From the NCBI GenBank assembly GCA_023436715.1, contig JAEZIJ010000193.1, positions 1 to 31,163 of the forward strand: a DNA stretch of 31,163 nt, in the 5' to 3' direction. Every line of letters starts with the position of its first letter. Position 1 is the first letter of the stretch. The notes under the pieces were generated by a model that ran no database searches, was not told the DNA's origin, and saw only the letters and a list, made by a program, of their open reading frames with translations. The translations under genes and the position numbers were made by a program. This document shows, piece by piece, positions 7,814 to 14,453 of this stretch. The stretch is from Acidobacteriota bacterium. GTDB taxonomy: Bacteria > Acidobacteriota > Terriglobia > Bryobacterales > Bryobacteraceae.

Positions 7814-8836
7814 CTAGCATCTTGCCCGCCGCCTGGCTTCCACGTACACTTCGCGCGTGAGCCGGGCAGTGCGATCCCAGGAAAACTCCCGCGCGCGGGC
7901 CAGGGACGCGGCCTGCAACCTGGCGAGCCGTTCCGGAGCGGTCGCGATGGCGGCGAGGGCATGCGCCCATGCGCGGCCGTCGCGCGCATCCACTTGAAGA
8001 GCGGCGCCGGCGGCCACTTCCGAAATGGCGGGGTCGCGCGAGGTGATCACCGCGGCGCCGCATTGCATCGCTTCGAGCACAGGCAGTCCGAAACCCTCGT
8101 AGAGCGATGGATACACGAAGGCGAGCGCCCCGGAATAGAGTTCGCTCAGTTCCCGCTCATCGACTTCACCTCGGATGACAAGTCCGGGTTCGGGCGCAGG
8201 CAAGGGGAAATCCTCGCGGCGGCGGCCGGCCAAAACCAGGTCCACCGGCGCTTCACGGCGCGCAGCGCGCCAGGCCTCGATCAGCATCGGGATGTTCTTG
8301 CGAGGCTCCAGCGTTCCGAGGTAGAGAAAGTACGGGCGCGGCGGTCTGGTTTGGACACGATGCAGGTGCTGTGGGGCCCCCTCCGGAATGGCCACGATTC
8401 GCTGCCCGGAGATGCGGAAGTGATCCATCGCCTGCTTTCGTATAGCCTCGCTCGGCGTCAGAACGAGGGTCGCCAGGCCGAGCCCGATGAGAAACGGTGT
8501 GCGCTGCCGGACTCGGTCCGCGCCACTGTGCCACGCGGAATCCAGCCAGGGGGAGAGATCGTGTAGAGTGAGGACGGACGGCCGCACGGGGAGATACGGC
8601 ACCTCGAAGTTGGTCCCGTGAAAGACGTCGATTCGCTGGCGCCCCAGTTCGCGGTTCAGCCCCCACAACCACCAGCGCCTTTCGAGAAAGTTGCGCGTGG
8701 GGAACCGCTTACTGGAAACCAGGACGTAATCGTCTTCGGGGAACCCGGCGGCCAGCGCGCGGCTCAACTCGGAAACGTAGCGGTGCAATCCGCCGCTTGA
8801 GAGCGTGAGGGGCGTTGCATCCAGAGCCACTCGCAT
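7814..8836 (-). CDS. Glycosyltransferase family 4 (GT-B, group 1)
   Basis: A 340-residue cytoplasmic retaining glycosyltransferase. Visible motifs: SSGGLHRYVSELSRAL near the N-terminus, IDVFHGTNFEVPYL, VLTLHDLSPWLDS, VLTPSEAIRKQ, FLYLGTLEPRKNIPMLIEAW at 170-189, and FVYPSLYEGFGLPVLEAMQCGAAVI with the EX7E pair E247/E255. This pattern is common in mannosyl- and rhamnosyltransferases of O-antigen clusters, but the donor is not determined here. The ATG at 8836 starts 17 bp after the rfbB stop codon with no good ribosome site, so it may rely on readthrough translation from rfbB. It is one of four glycosyltransferase genes in the operon, suggesting at least a four-step assembly. Confidence 0.92.
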   Translation of the reverse strand: MRVALDATPLTLSSGGLHRYVSELSRALAAGFPEDDYVLVSSKRFPTRNFLERRWWLWGLNRELGRQRIDVFHGTNFEVPYLPVRPSVLTLHDLSPWLDSAWHSGADRVRQRTPFLIGLGLATLVLTPSEAIRKQAMDHFRISGQRIVAIPEGAPQHLHRVQTRPPRPYFLYLGTLEPRKNIPMLIEAWRAARREAPVDLVLAGRRREDFPLPAPEPGLVIRGEVDERELSELYSGALAFVYPSLYEGFGLPVLEAMQCGAAVITSRDPAISEVAAGAALQVDARDGRAWAHALAAIATAPERLARLQAASLARAREFSWDRTARLTREVYVEARRRARC

Positions 8837-8853
8837 TGCGGGAGGTCAGGCGC

Positions 8854-9876
8854 TCACCGGGTTTCTTCGCGGGTTCCGTAGTTCAGAGCGTAATAATTCT
8901 GATACTCGCCGGACTTCACGCGCTCGACCCAGCACGCATTCTGCTGATACCAGGCAACCGTGCGGCTGAGTCCCTCTTCAAAACCGACCTCGGGAGCCCA
9001 GCCCGTCTCGCACATCGTTTTCTCGCTGGAGAGCGCGTAACGGCGGTCATGGCCCGGCCGGTCCGTGACAAAGCGGATGAGATCGGTTGAGCGGCCCGTC
9101 GCCCGGAGAATCTTCTGTACGACGTCCAGGTTCGGAAGCGAACGATTGCCGCCTATGTTGTAGATTTCTCCTTCGCGCCCTTTTTGGAGCAGCGCGAAGA
9201 TCGCGCGGCAGTGGTCCTCGACGTATAACCAGTCCCTCACCTGCATACCATCGCCGTAAACCGGCAGTGCTTTGCCCTCAATCGCGTTAGAAATCATCAA
9301 CGGGATCAGCTTTTCGGGAAACTGATACGGGCCGTAGTTGTTCGAAGCGCGCGTCACGAGCACGGGCATGCGATAGGTGGTGAAGTAGGAGAGCGCGAGC
9401 AGGTCCGAGCCCGCTTTGGACGCCGAATACGGGCTGCTCGGGCGCAACGGAGAGCTTTCATCCGCGACTAGCGGCTCCGGAACGCTGCCATAAACCTCGT
9501 CCGTCGATACATGAAGGAACCGCGGCACGCGCCGCTCCCTGGCCGCTTCGAGCAGCGTGAACGTGCCGCGCAGGTTCGTATCGAAAACGGGCTGCGGCGA
9601 GAGGATGCTGCGGTCCACGTGCGATTCGGCTGCGAAATGGACGATAGCGTCGGCCGGCCATTCGTCCAACACATGATTCAGGAGAGCGGGGTCGCAGATA
9701 TCGCCGCGCACAAAATGGTAACGCTCATCGCCCGCGACGGAATCGAGGTTCTCCAGGTTTCCCGCGTAGGTGAGCTTATCGTAGTTCAGAACGCTGACGG
9801 AGGAATCTGCACCCAGAACCAGCCGGATGAACGCCGAGCCGATGAAACCGGCTCCGCCCGTAACCAGAAGTCTCAC
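8854..9876 (-). CDS. rfbB: dTDP-glucose 4,6-dehydratase
   Basis: Converts dTDP-glucose to dTDP-4-keto-6-deoxyglucose, the second step of dTDP-L-rhamnose and related 6-deoxysugar synthesis. It is a 340-residue extended SDR: NAD-binding GGAGFIGS at residues 7-14, DKLTYAGNLENL, FAAESHVDRSI, catalytic STDEVYG, and the YSASK Tyr-Lys pair. NNYGPYQFPEKLIPLMI and DGMQVRDWLYVEDHC are typical of RfbB/RmlB. The start codon is GTG at 9876; it overlaps the stop codon of the upstream epimerase gene (GTGA). Length matches the family. Together with rfbA and the epimerase it forms the head of the polysaccharide operon; no rfbD reductase is seen in the window. Confidence 0.96.
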   Translation of the reverse strand: MRLLVTGGAGFIGSAFIRLVLGADSSVSVLNYDKLTYAGNLENLDSVAGDERYHFVRGDICDPALLNHVLDEWPADAIVHFAAESHVDRSILSPQPVFDTNLRGTFTLLEAARERRVPRFLHVSTDEVYGSVPEPLVADESSPLRPSSPYSASKAGSDLLALSYFTTYRMPVLVTRASNNYGPYQFPEKLIPLMISNAIEGKALPVYGDGMQVRDWLYVEDHCRAIFALLQKGREGEIYNIGGNRSLPNLDVVQKILRATGRSTDLIRFVTDRPGHDRRYALSSEKTMCETGWAPEVGFEEGLSRTVAWYQQNACWVERVKSGEYQNYYALNYGTREETR

Positions 9877-10430
9877 TTATGCTGCGTCTCCCAATCGTAA
9901 TTGATCCGCGGATCGTCGAATACGATGCGGCCTTCGTCGGATGGATCGTAGAACCGGTCGGTGATGTAGACGAGGACGGCGGGGTCTCGCCCGATGATTT
10001 TGTAGCCGTGCCCAACGCCGGCGGGAATGAGAATCTGCCACGGGCGCAGCGCGCCGGCGTAGATCGTGTTCCGCGCGCCGAACGTAGGGGAGCCATCGCG
10101 CAAATCGACTAGCGCCACTTGAAACATCCCTGCCGCGGGCGTCCAGCAATCGCGCTGGCGCAGGTGATAGTGAAACGCCTTGATCGTGCCTGGATAGCTC
10201 AGCGCGGTGGAGACCTGCGTGCTTTCCGCGGGGAAGTCCGCAACCAGTTCGCGGCCCGAGCGCATCACTTCCAGAAAGTAGCCGCGGTCGTCAGGATAAA
10301 GCCCATACGGCCTGATGCGGACTCCATCGATCAAATCCGGCGATTCGGGCGACTGAATCACCTTGCCGATACCCTTCTGGCAACTCGGATATGCCAGTTG
10401 GAGCCCCTCGCCTTCAGCGATGCGCGTCAT
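9873..10430 (-). CDS. rfbC: dTDP-4-dehydrorhamnose 3,5-epimerase family protein
   Basis: A 185-residue cupin-fold epimerase, expected to act on the dTDP-4-keto sugar made by RfbB. Conserved parts: DDRGYFLEVMR, IKAFHYHLRQRDCW (candidate catalytic His87), FQVALVDLRDGSPTFG, ILIPAGVGHGYKII, VYITDRFYDPSDEGRI and a terminal DDPRINYDW. Classical RmlC has LHYQ where this has FHYH, and lacks the about 35-residue N-terminal lead-in, so it belongs to the wider RfbC-like group and may be a 3- or 5-epimerase, or 3,5-, for a different sugar. The ATG at 10430 overlaps the rfbA stop codon by 4 bp. The frame stays open to 10520, but that part shadows rfbA. Confidence 0.85.
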   Translation of the reverse strand: MTRIAEGEGLQLAYPSCQKGIGKVIQSPESPDLIDGVRIRPYGLYPDDRGYFLEVMRSGRELVADFPAESTQVSTALSYPGTIKAFHYHLRQRDCWTPAAGMFQVALVDLRDGSPTFGARNTIYAGALRPWQILIPAGVGHGYKIIGRDPAVLVYITDRFYDPSDEGRIVFDDPRINYDWETQHK

Positions 10431-11170
10431 TGCCCCGCCGCTCCGGCCGTCGCACGCCGGGTTTGTGCTACGAGGTTGCCGGCGCGGAGCAGGGAATCGA
10501 ACGTGCCTGCATCCGTCCACCAGCCTTCAAGGTAGGAGAATGCCATCGCGCCGTCGCGGATGTAGGCGTTGTTGACGTCCGTGATTTCGAGTTCGCCGCG
10601 CTGTGAAGGCACAAGCGTGCGGATCTTTTTGAACACGGTGGCGTCGTACATATAAATGCCCGTTACGGCGTAATTCGACTTGGGAACGGCTGGTTTTTCC
10701 TCGATCCCGATTATGCGGTCGCCTTCGATCTCGGCTACCCCAAAACGTTCCGCATCGTGTACTTCCTTCAGCAGAATGCGCGCACCGCCGGGCTGTCTGC
10801 CGAACGCCTCTGCGGCTTCGCGGATGCCGCCTTCGATTAAGTTGTCTCCGAGGATCACACAAATGGGATCGCCGTCCGCGAAATGCTCGGCCAGCGCGAG
10901 GGCTTCCGCAATGCCGCCCTCCCCCTCCTGGTACGAGTAATTAATGTGGGCCAACCCGAACTGCTTGCCGTTTCCGAGGAGGCGCAGGAAATCGCCTGCG
11001 TTCCTGCCCCCGGTGACGATCATGATGTCACGGATGCCCGCGTCCACCAGGGTCTGGATCGGGTAATAGACCATCGGCTTGTCATAAATCGGCAGCAGGT
11101 GCTTGTTGGTGATCTTGGTCAGAGGAGACAGTCTGCTCCCCGTTCCGCCCGCGAGGACGACACCTTTCAT
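10427..11170 (-). CDS. rfbA: Glucose-1-phosphate thymidylyltransferase (short form)
   Basis: Joins dTTP and glucose 1-phosphate to give dTDP-glucose, feeding RfbB. A 247-residue sugar nucleotidyltransferase with the signature loop LAGGTGSRLSPLT, catalytic-site KHLLPIYDKPMVYYPI, ILGDNL (Mg-binding Asp), EEKP, and NYAVTGIYMYD. At 247 residues it is shorter than the roughly 290-residue E. coli RmlA, lacking the C-terminal allosteric extension; short forms are common in Gram-positives and acidobacteria. It is the first gene of the ten-gene operon. A TATGAT box on the minus strand (11184-11179) lies 8 bp upstream of the ATG, so the leader would be very short or absent. The divergent cupin gene begins 24 bp away. 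Confidence 0.94.
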   Translation of the reverse strand: MKGVVLAGGTGSRLSPLTKITNKHLLPIYDKPMVYYPIQTLVDAGIRDIMIVTGGRNAGDFLRLLGNGKQFGLAHINYSYQEGEGGIAEALALAEHFADGDPICVILGDNLIEGGIREAAEAFGRQPGGARILLKEVHDAERFGVAEIEGDRIIGIEEKPAVPKSNYAVTGIYMYDATVFKKIRTLVPSQRGELEITDVNNAYIRDGAMAFSYLEGWWTDAGTFDSLLRAGNLVAQTRRATAGAAGQ

Positions 11171-11178
11171 AATGCTTC

Positions 11179-11188
11179 ATCATACAAT
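11179..11188. promoter_or_regulatory. Overlapping divergent -10 boxes between rfbA and the cupin gene
   Basis: The 24-bp gap between rfbA and the cupin gene contains TATGAT on the minus strand (11184-11179) and TACAAT on the plus strand (11183-11188), each about 6-8 bp from the respective start codon. Neither has a convincing -35. If used, both transcripts would be leaderless or nearly so, and the two promoters would compete. Confidence 0.35.
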
Positions 11189-11194
11189 CCATCT

Positions 11195-11551
11195 ATGAAG
11201 CTATACCAGTGGGACAAGATTGAAAACGAGCAATTGAATTCCCTGTTAGAGCGCCAGGTGATTCACGCGAGCAACCTGACGGTGGCGCGGATTCACCTTG
11301 TCAAAGGAGCTGTCGTCCCCGAGCATTGCCACCTTAACGAGCAGATTACGATGCTGCAGTCCGGGCGATTGCGTTTTCTGGTGGGCGGGCGTGAGACCGA
11401 GCTGCACGCGGGGCAGACGCTCGTGATCGAGCCGAACGAGCCGCACCGGGTGGAAGCTCTCGAGGATAGCCTGGCGGTAGACCTGTTCTCGCCGGCCCGC
11501 GAGGGCTGGCGGGCCGGCGCCGCCGCCTATTTGCGCCAACCACCAAAATGA
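11195..11551 (+). CDS. Single-domain cupin protein
   Basis: A 118-residue cupin. Motif 1 is GAVVPEHCHLNEQITMLQSG (two His and one Glu metal ligands); motif 2 is the region HAGQTLVIEPNEPHRVEAL with a Pro and His. Such small cupins bind a metal and are often sugar isomerases, oxygenases or ligand sensors; the substrate cannot be deduced. It starts at an ATG at 11195 with no Shine-Dalgarno, 6 bp beyond a TACAAT box, so it could be leaderless. It is divergent from rfbA, and is followed by the hairpin block, which may end its transcript. Confidence 0.82.
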   Translation: MKLYQWDKIENEQLNSLLERQVIHASNLTVARIHLVKGAVVPEHCHLNEQITMLQSGRLRFLVGGRETELHAGQTLVIEPNEPHRVEALEDSLAVDLFSPAREGWRAGAAAYLRQPPK

Positions 11552-11557
11552 GGGAGT

Positions 11558-11884
11558 GCCGCATGGGTCTGCGGCCCACCAAGGGTGATGAAAGTGCCCA
11601 CCGGGCAGGACCCCGCCCAGTGGGGCAGGGCCTCGCCCTGCGGCGGGCTCCCAGCCCGCCTGCGTGGCCGGCCTGAGAGGCCGGCGCAGCCCGAGGGGCT
11701 GCCCCACTCGCGATCGGAAGCTGCCGCGCGGTCTCGACCGATTTTCAACGGAGTTCTCATGGCCCTGCGGGCCGCCGATAGCCATGAAAGCCCTGTGGGG
11801 CCGGGGCTTCTGCCCCGCAGCCGGGCTTTGGCCCGGCGTAAACCAAACGCCGCGCGGAAGCGCGGCGGCAGCCCAGAAGGGCTG
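11558..11884. repeat. Tandem array of short GC-rich hairpins (no gene)
   Basis: The 394-bp gap 11552-11945 holds no credible gene. Perfect stems with 3-6 base loops occur at 11558-11575, 11595-11607, 11625-11641, 11642-11660, 11667-11685, 11686-11702, 11761-11773, 11802-11817, 11820-11837, 11848-11867 and 11869-11884. Most are 6-8 bp stems placed end to end, each with a different sequence. A partial copy of the dispersed repeat (TTTCAACGGAG) is at 11743-11753. Open frames here are translations of the palindromes. They could act as terminators or recombination-prone palindromic repeats. Confidence 0.85.
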
Positions 11885-11899
11885 ACCCCACCCATGAGC

Positions 11900-11921
11900 C
11901 GCTGACTTTCAACGGAGCGGT
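11900..11921. repeat. 22-bp dispersed repeat, second copy
   Basis: An exact 22-bp match, in the same orientation, to positions 91-112 (core TTTCAACGGAGCGG). In both places it lies just outside a minus-strand gene's stop codon and next to hairpin repeats. A 12-bp piece (CAACGGAGCGGT) also occurs at 26637-26648. Confidence 0.8.
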
Positions 11922-11945
11922 TTGGCGGATTCGCGGGGGCGCGCC

Positions 11946-13127
11946 TTACGCTTTGCCCAACACGTGTTTGGCCACGGTCAGCAACTGCATGTTGCTGGTG
12001 CCTTCGTAAATGCGGCCGATCTTGGCGTCGCGATAGAACTTTTCGATCGGGTAGTCGCGCGTGAACCCGACTCCGCCGAAAATCTCCAGCGCGCGGGAGG
12101 CGACGGTCTCTGCCACTTGCGAAGCGAAGTATTTGGCCATCGCGGCTTCCGCGGTGAAGGGCACCCCGGCGTCCCGCAGGCGCGCCGCATTATAGACGAG
12201 CAGCCGGGCGGCTTCGACGTCCGTAGCCATTCGCGCCAGGTCCATCTGAACGGCCTGGAAATCGGCGATCGGCTTGCCGAACTGCTTGCGCTCCTTCGCG
12301 TACGCCGCGGCCTGCTCCATCGCGCCCCGAGCCAACCCCACCATCTGCGCGCCAATGCCGATGCGGCCCTCGTTCAGAGTCTCAATGGCGACCTTGTACC
12401 CTTTCCCTACCTCGCCCACCACGTTTGACTTCGGGACTTGGCAATTATCCAGAATGAGTTCGCACGTGGAGGACGCGCGGATTCCGAGCTTGTCCTCCTT
12501 CTTTCCAACGGAAAAGCCGGGAAAATCGCGCTCAATGAGGAAGCAAGTGATGCCCCGGTACCCCGCCTCCGGGTTGACGTTCGCGAACACGAGGAAGACG
12601 CCGGCCTCGTAGCCGTTCGTGATCCACAGCTTGCGGCCGTTCAGCACGAAGCCGCCGCCCTGCTCGGTAGCCCGAGTCGCCAGCGCGAAAGCGTCCGATC
12701 CCGCGCCCGCTTCCGAGAGCGCGTAGGCGCCCACCGTGTCCTTCGTGAGGCGGGGCAGATACCGGCGCTTCTGGTCGTCGCTGGCCCAGCGCAGCAGCGC
12801 ATTCAGCACCAGCGTGTTCTGGACATCGACTATGACCGCGGCCGACGCGTCCACCGCTGCCAGTTCTTCCACCACGAGCACAGCCTGGAAAAAATTGCCT
12901 CCCTGCCCGCCATGTTCTTCTGGAACTTCAATCCCCATCAGTCCCTGGTCGAAAAACTTCTTCAGCAGGTCTTTGCGGAACAATCCGGCTTCGTCCATCT
13001 CGCGGACGTGCGGACTGATTTCATCGCGCGCAAACTGCCGCACGGCCTGTTGGAACATTTTCTCTTCTTCGCCCAGGACCGTGAGCGGCCGCACCGGGCT
13101 TTCTGCCTGTTCAGTAGCGGTGGACAT
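11946..13127 (-). CDS. Acyl-CoA dehydrogenase (short/branched-chain type)
   Basis: A 393-residue FAD flavoenzyme that introduces the trans-2 double bond in acyl-CoA, passing electrons to ETF; cytoplasmic, in fatty-acid or branched-chain amino-acid degradation. Visible: N-terminal helical domain, YALSEAGAGSDAFALATRA (FAD/substrate motif), GRKLWITNGYEAGVFLVFA, LGIRASSTCELILDNCQVP, ERKQFGKPIADFQAVQ, RALEIFGGVGFTRDYPIEKFYRDAKIGRIYEGTSNMQ. The catalytic Glu is E375 in IYEGTS, the position used by short- and medium-chain members. I set the start at the ATG at 13127 because AGGAGGG lies 8 bp upstream; the in-frame ATG at 13145 has none. It follows the RsbRD-N gene by 32 bp, so they may be co-transcribed. 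Chain-length specificity is not readable. Confidence 0.94.
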   Translation of the reverse strand: MSTATEQAESPVRPLTVLGEEEKMFQQAVRQFARDEISPHVREMDEAGLFRKDLLKKFFDQGLMGIEVPEEHGGQGGNFFQAVLVVEELAAVDASAAVIVDVQNTLVLNALLRWASDDQKRRYLPRLTKDTVGAYALSEAGAGSDAFALATRATEQGGGFVLNGRKLWITNGYEAGVFLVFANVNPEAGYRGITCFLIERDFPGFSVGKKEDKLGIRASSTCELILDNCQVPKSNVVGEVGKGYKVAIETLNEGRIGIGAQMVGLARGAMEQAAAYAKERKQFGKPIADFQAVQMDLARMATDVEAARLLVYNAARLRDAGVPFTAEAAMAKYFASQVAETVASRALEIFGGVGFTRDYPIEKFYRDAKIGRIYEGTSNMQLLTVAKHVLGKA

Positions 13128-13159
13128 CTCGGAACCCTCCTGCAAGATATCCTACAGGA

Positions 13160-13663
13160 TCAGAAAGGCGAAGGCCCCAGAAATTCGGGCTCCTTCCGGC
13201 GCCGCGTACTTGAGCGGGAGCCGAACCTGGCGGGCGCCTCCACCAAAGCGCGCTCGTATCCGCGGATGACGTAGAAGATCATCAGATCGAAGATGCGGTC
13301 CGCGGCAAGTTCGAGCTCCTCGGCGGCATAGACTTCAAGAGGGCCGGCCATACCCTGCCTGCGTCCGTACTCGATCATGCTGGACTTGAGGAGTTGAAGG
13401 GCGCGCACCACTTCATGAAGCGGAACACCCTCTTCGAATCGAGTCTTCCCGAGTTGCTCGTATGTTTCGGAAATCTCGCCCTCTGTGGCGGTCAGAACCG
13501 TTCCGAGGTGCAGCAGGATGGCGCGTGCTCTATCCCGGAGATCGGCTTCGGGGATTTTGGCCGTCTCTGTGAGGTTCCTATCCTGCCGGGTCCGCCGGAT
13601 GGCGTCGGAAGCGATCTCTTCCCAGTTGAGTGAAAGCGTTTCGATCAGCTTCGGCAGTAGCAT
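13160..13663 (-). CDS. RsbRD N-terminal-domain-like protein
   Basis: A 167-residue, mostly helical protein resembling the N-terminal non-haem-globin-like domain of RsbR/RsbRD co-antagonists (LIETLSLNWEEIASDAIRRTR, LTATEGEISETYEQLGKTRFEEGVPLHEVVRALQLLKSSMIEYGRRQG, ADRIFDLMIFYVIRGYERAL). The C-terminal STAS domain of true RsbR proteins is absent; instead the protein ends in a short basic tail. In acidobacteria and proteobacteria such free-standing domains probably act as sensors, but the partner is unknown. The ATG at 13663 has AGGGGT 3 bases upstream. It lies upstream of the acyl-CoA dehydrogenase on the same strand and divergent from the PEP-CTERM gene. Confidence 0.75.
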   Translation of the reverse strand: MLLPKLIETLSLNWEEIASDAIRRTRQDRNLTETAKIPEADLRDRARAILLHLGTVLTATEGEISETYEQLGKTRFEEGVPLHEVVRALQLLKSSMIEYGRRQGMAGPLEVYAAEELELAADRIFDLMIFYVIRGYERALVEAPARFGSRSSTRRRKEPEFLGPSPF

Positions 13664-13759
13664 TTACCCCTATTATTGCCCCGAACAGCAACTCCGGCAG
13701 ACAATGTGCGCTAGACTGTTCCTAACAGCTTCACAGGTCCACAGACTCAGGGGGGTTAA

Positions 13760-14413
13760 ATGAAAGCTCTTGCTCGTGCCGGCGCTTGTGCTCTGTGTTT
13801 AGGACTGCTGATTCCGGCCGTGAACGCGGATACCATCACATTCCCATTCACCGGAACGGGATCGCAGTTCTCCACCAACTATGAGTTCCAAATTAACGGA
13901 AACGACTTCTTCTTCAGCATCGGGTCTGGGGAGGGGCCGTTCGACGTTGCGCTCTGCACTCCCGGAAGCCCGTGCCCGTTCCAGGTGGGCTACAGGGTTG
14001 GAGCGCTGCCGCCCACGGAGATGATCCCGTCGACGGCTATCCTCGACGGGATCGAAACCCACGTGAACACCGGAACACTGACCTTTACCGGCACGCTGAC
14101 TCCGCCCACGGCCCTGGGAGATTTTTCGACGACCGTTCCGGTCTCGTTTACCGGGAGCATTGTCGGGCGTAGTCCGGCGGCCAACGAGAACTTCCCGGCG
14201 TTGTTTACCGTGCTCCTGGACGGATCTGGAACCGCGGACCTTTCCGGGTTCGTGGACCAGTCCGAAGGGGCCATAGTCAACCAGGCGCAGTACACCTTTT
14301 CGGGCACCGCAACAGCGGAAACGGTTCCCGAACCGGCCACGGTAGCGCTCACCAGCGGCGGCCTTGGACTGCTCGGAATGCTTGTCCGCCGGCGCAGGGC
14401 CACGCAGGCTTAG
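13760..14413 (+). CDS. PEP-CTERM sorting-signal surface protein
   Basis: A 217-residue exported protein. N-terminal signal peptide (MKALARAGACALCLGLLIPAVNA), a beta-rich Ser/Thr/Gly-rich middle with one Cys pair (CTPGSPC), and a C-terminal PEP-CTERM tripartite signal: VPEPATVAL, a hydrophobic helix (SGGLGLLGMLV) and a basic RRRR cluster. In the known system, exosortase (EpsH/XrtA type) recognises the PEP motif and processes the protein at the membrane; these proteins are co-regulated with exopolysaccharide. No exosortase gene is in the window. The start follows an AGGGGGG ribosome site; TTGCCC (13676) and GACAAT (13700) with an 18-bp spacer form a weak possible promoter. Function of the mature part is unknown. 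Confidence 0.9.
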   Translation: MKALARAGACALCLGLLIPAVNADTITFPFTGTGSQFSTNYEFQINGNDFFFSIGSGEGPFDVALCTPGSPCPFQVGYRVGALPPTEMIPSTAILDGIETHVNTGTLTFTGTLTPPTALGDFSTTVPVSFTGSIVGRSPAANENFPALFTVLLDGSGTADLSGFVDQSEGAIVNQAQYTFSGTATAETVPEPATVALTSGGLGLLGMLVRRRRATQA

Positions 14414-14426
14414 CTCGGCACGGGCG

Positions 14427-14453
14427 GAGCGGGGCAGCGCACCTGCCCCGCTC
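14427..14453. terminator. Convergent hairpin terminator
   Basis: An 11-bp perfect stem (14427-14437 with 14443-14453) and a 5-base loop in the 38-bp gap between the convergent PEP-CTERM and GH2 genes. It has no T-run on either side, so it would be a bidirectional hairpin, not a textbook intrinsic terminator. The right arm overlaps the GH2 stop codon. Confidence 0.55.

Noticed and set aside
11558..11884. CRISPR array
   Set aside because: The hairpin units differ in sequence and have no regular spacers; no cas genes are in the window.
11246..11905. Several open frames in and around the hairpin array
   Set aside because: They translate palindromic repeats or shadow the cupin gene; Arg/Pro/Gly-rich with no domain and no ribosome site.
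13394..13763. Open frames antisense to the RsbRD-N-like gene
   Set aside because: No recognisable features, while the minus-strand protein has a coherent helical domain and a ribosome site.
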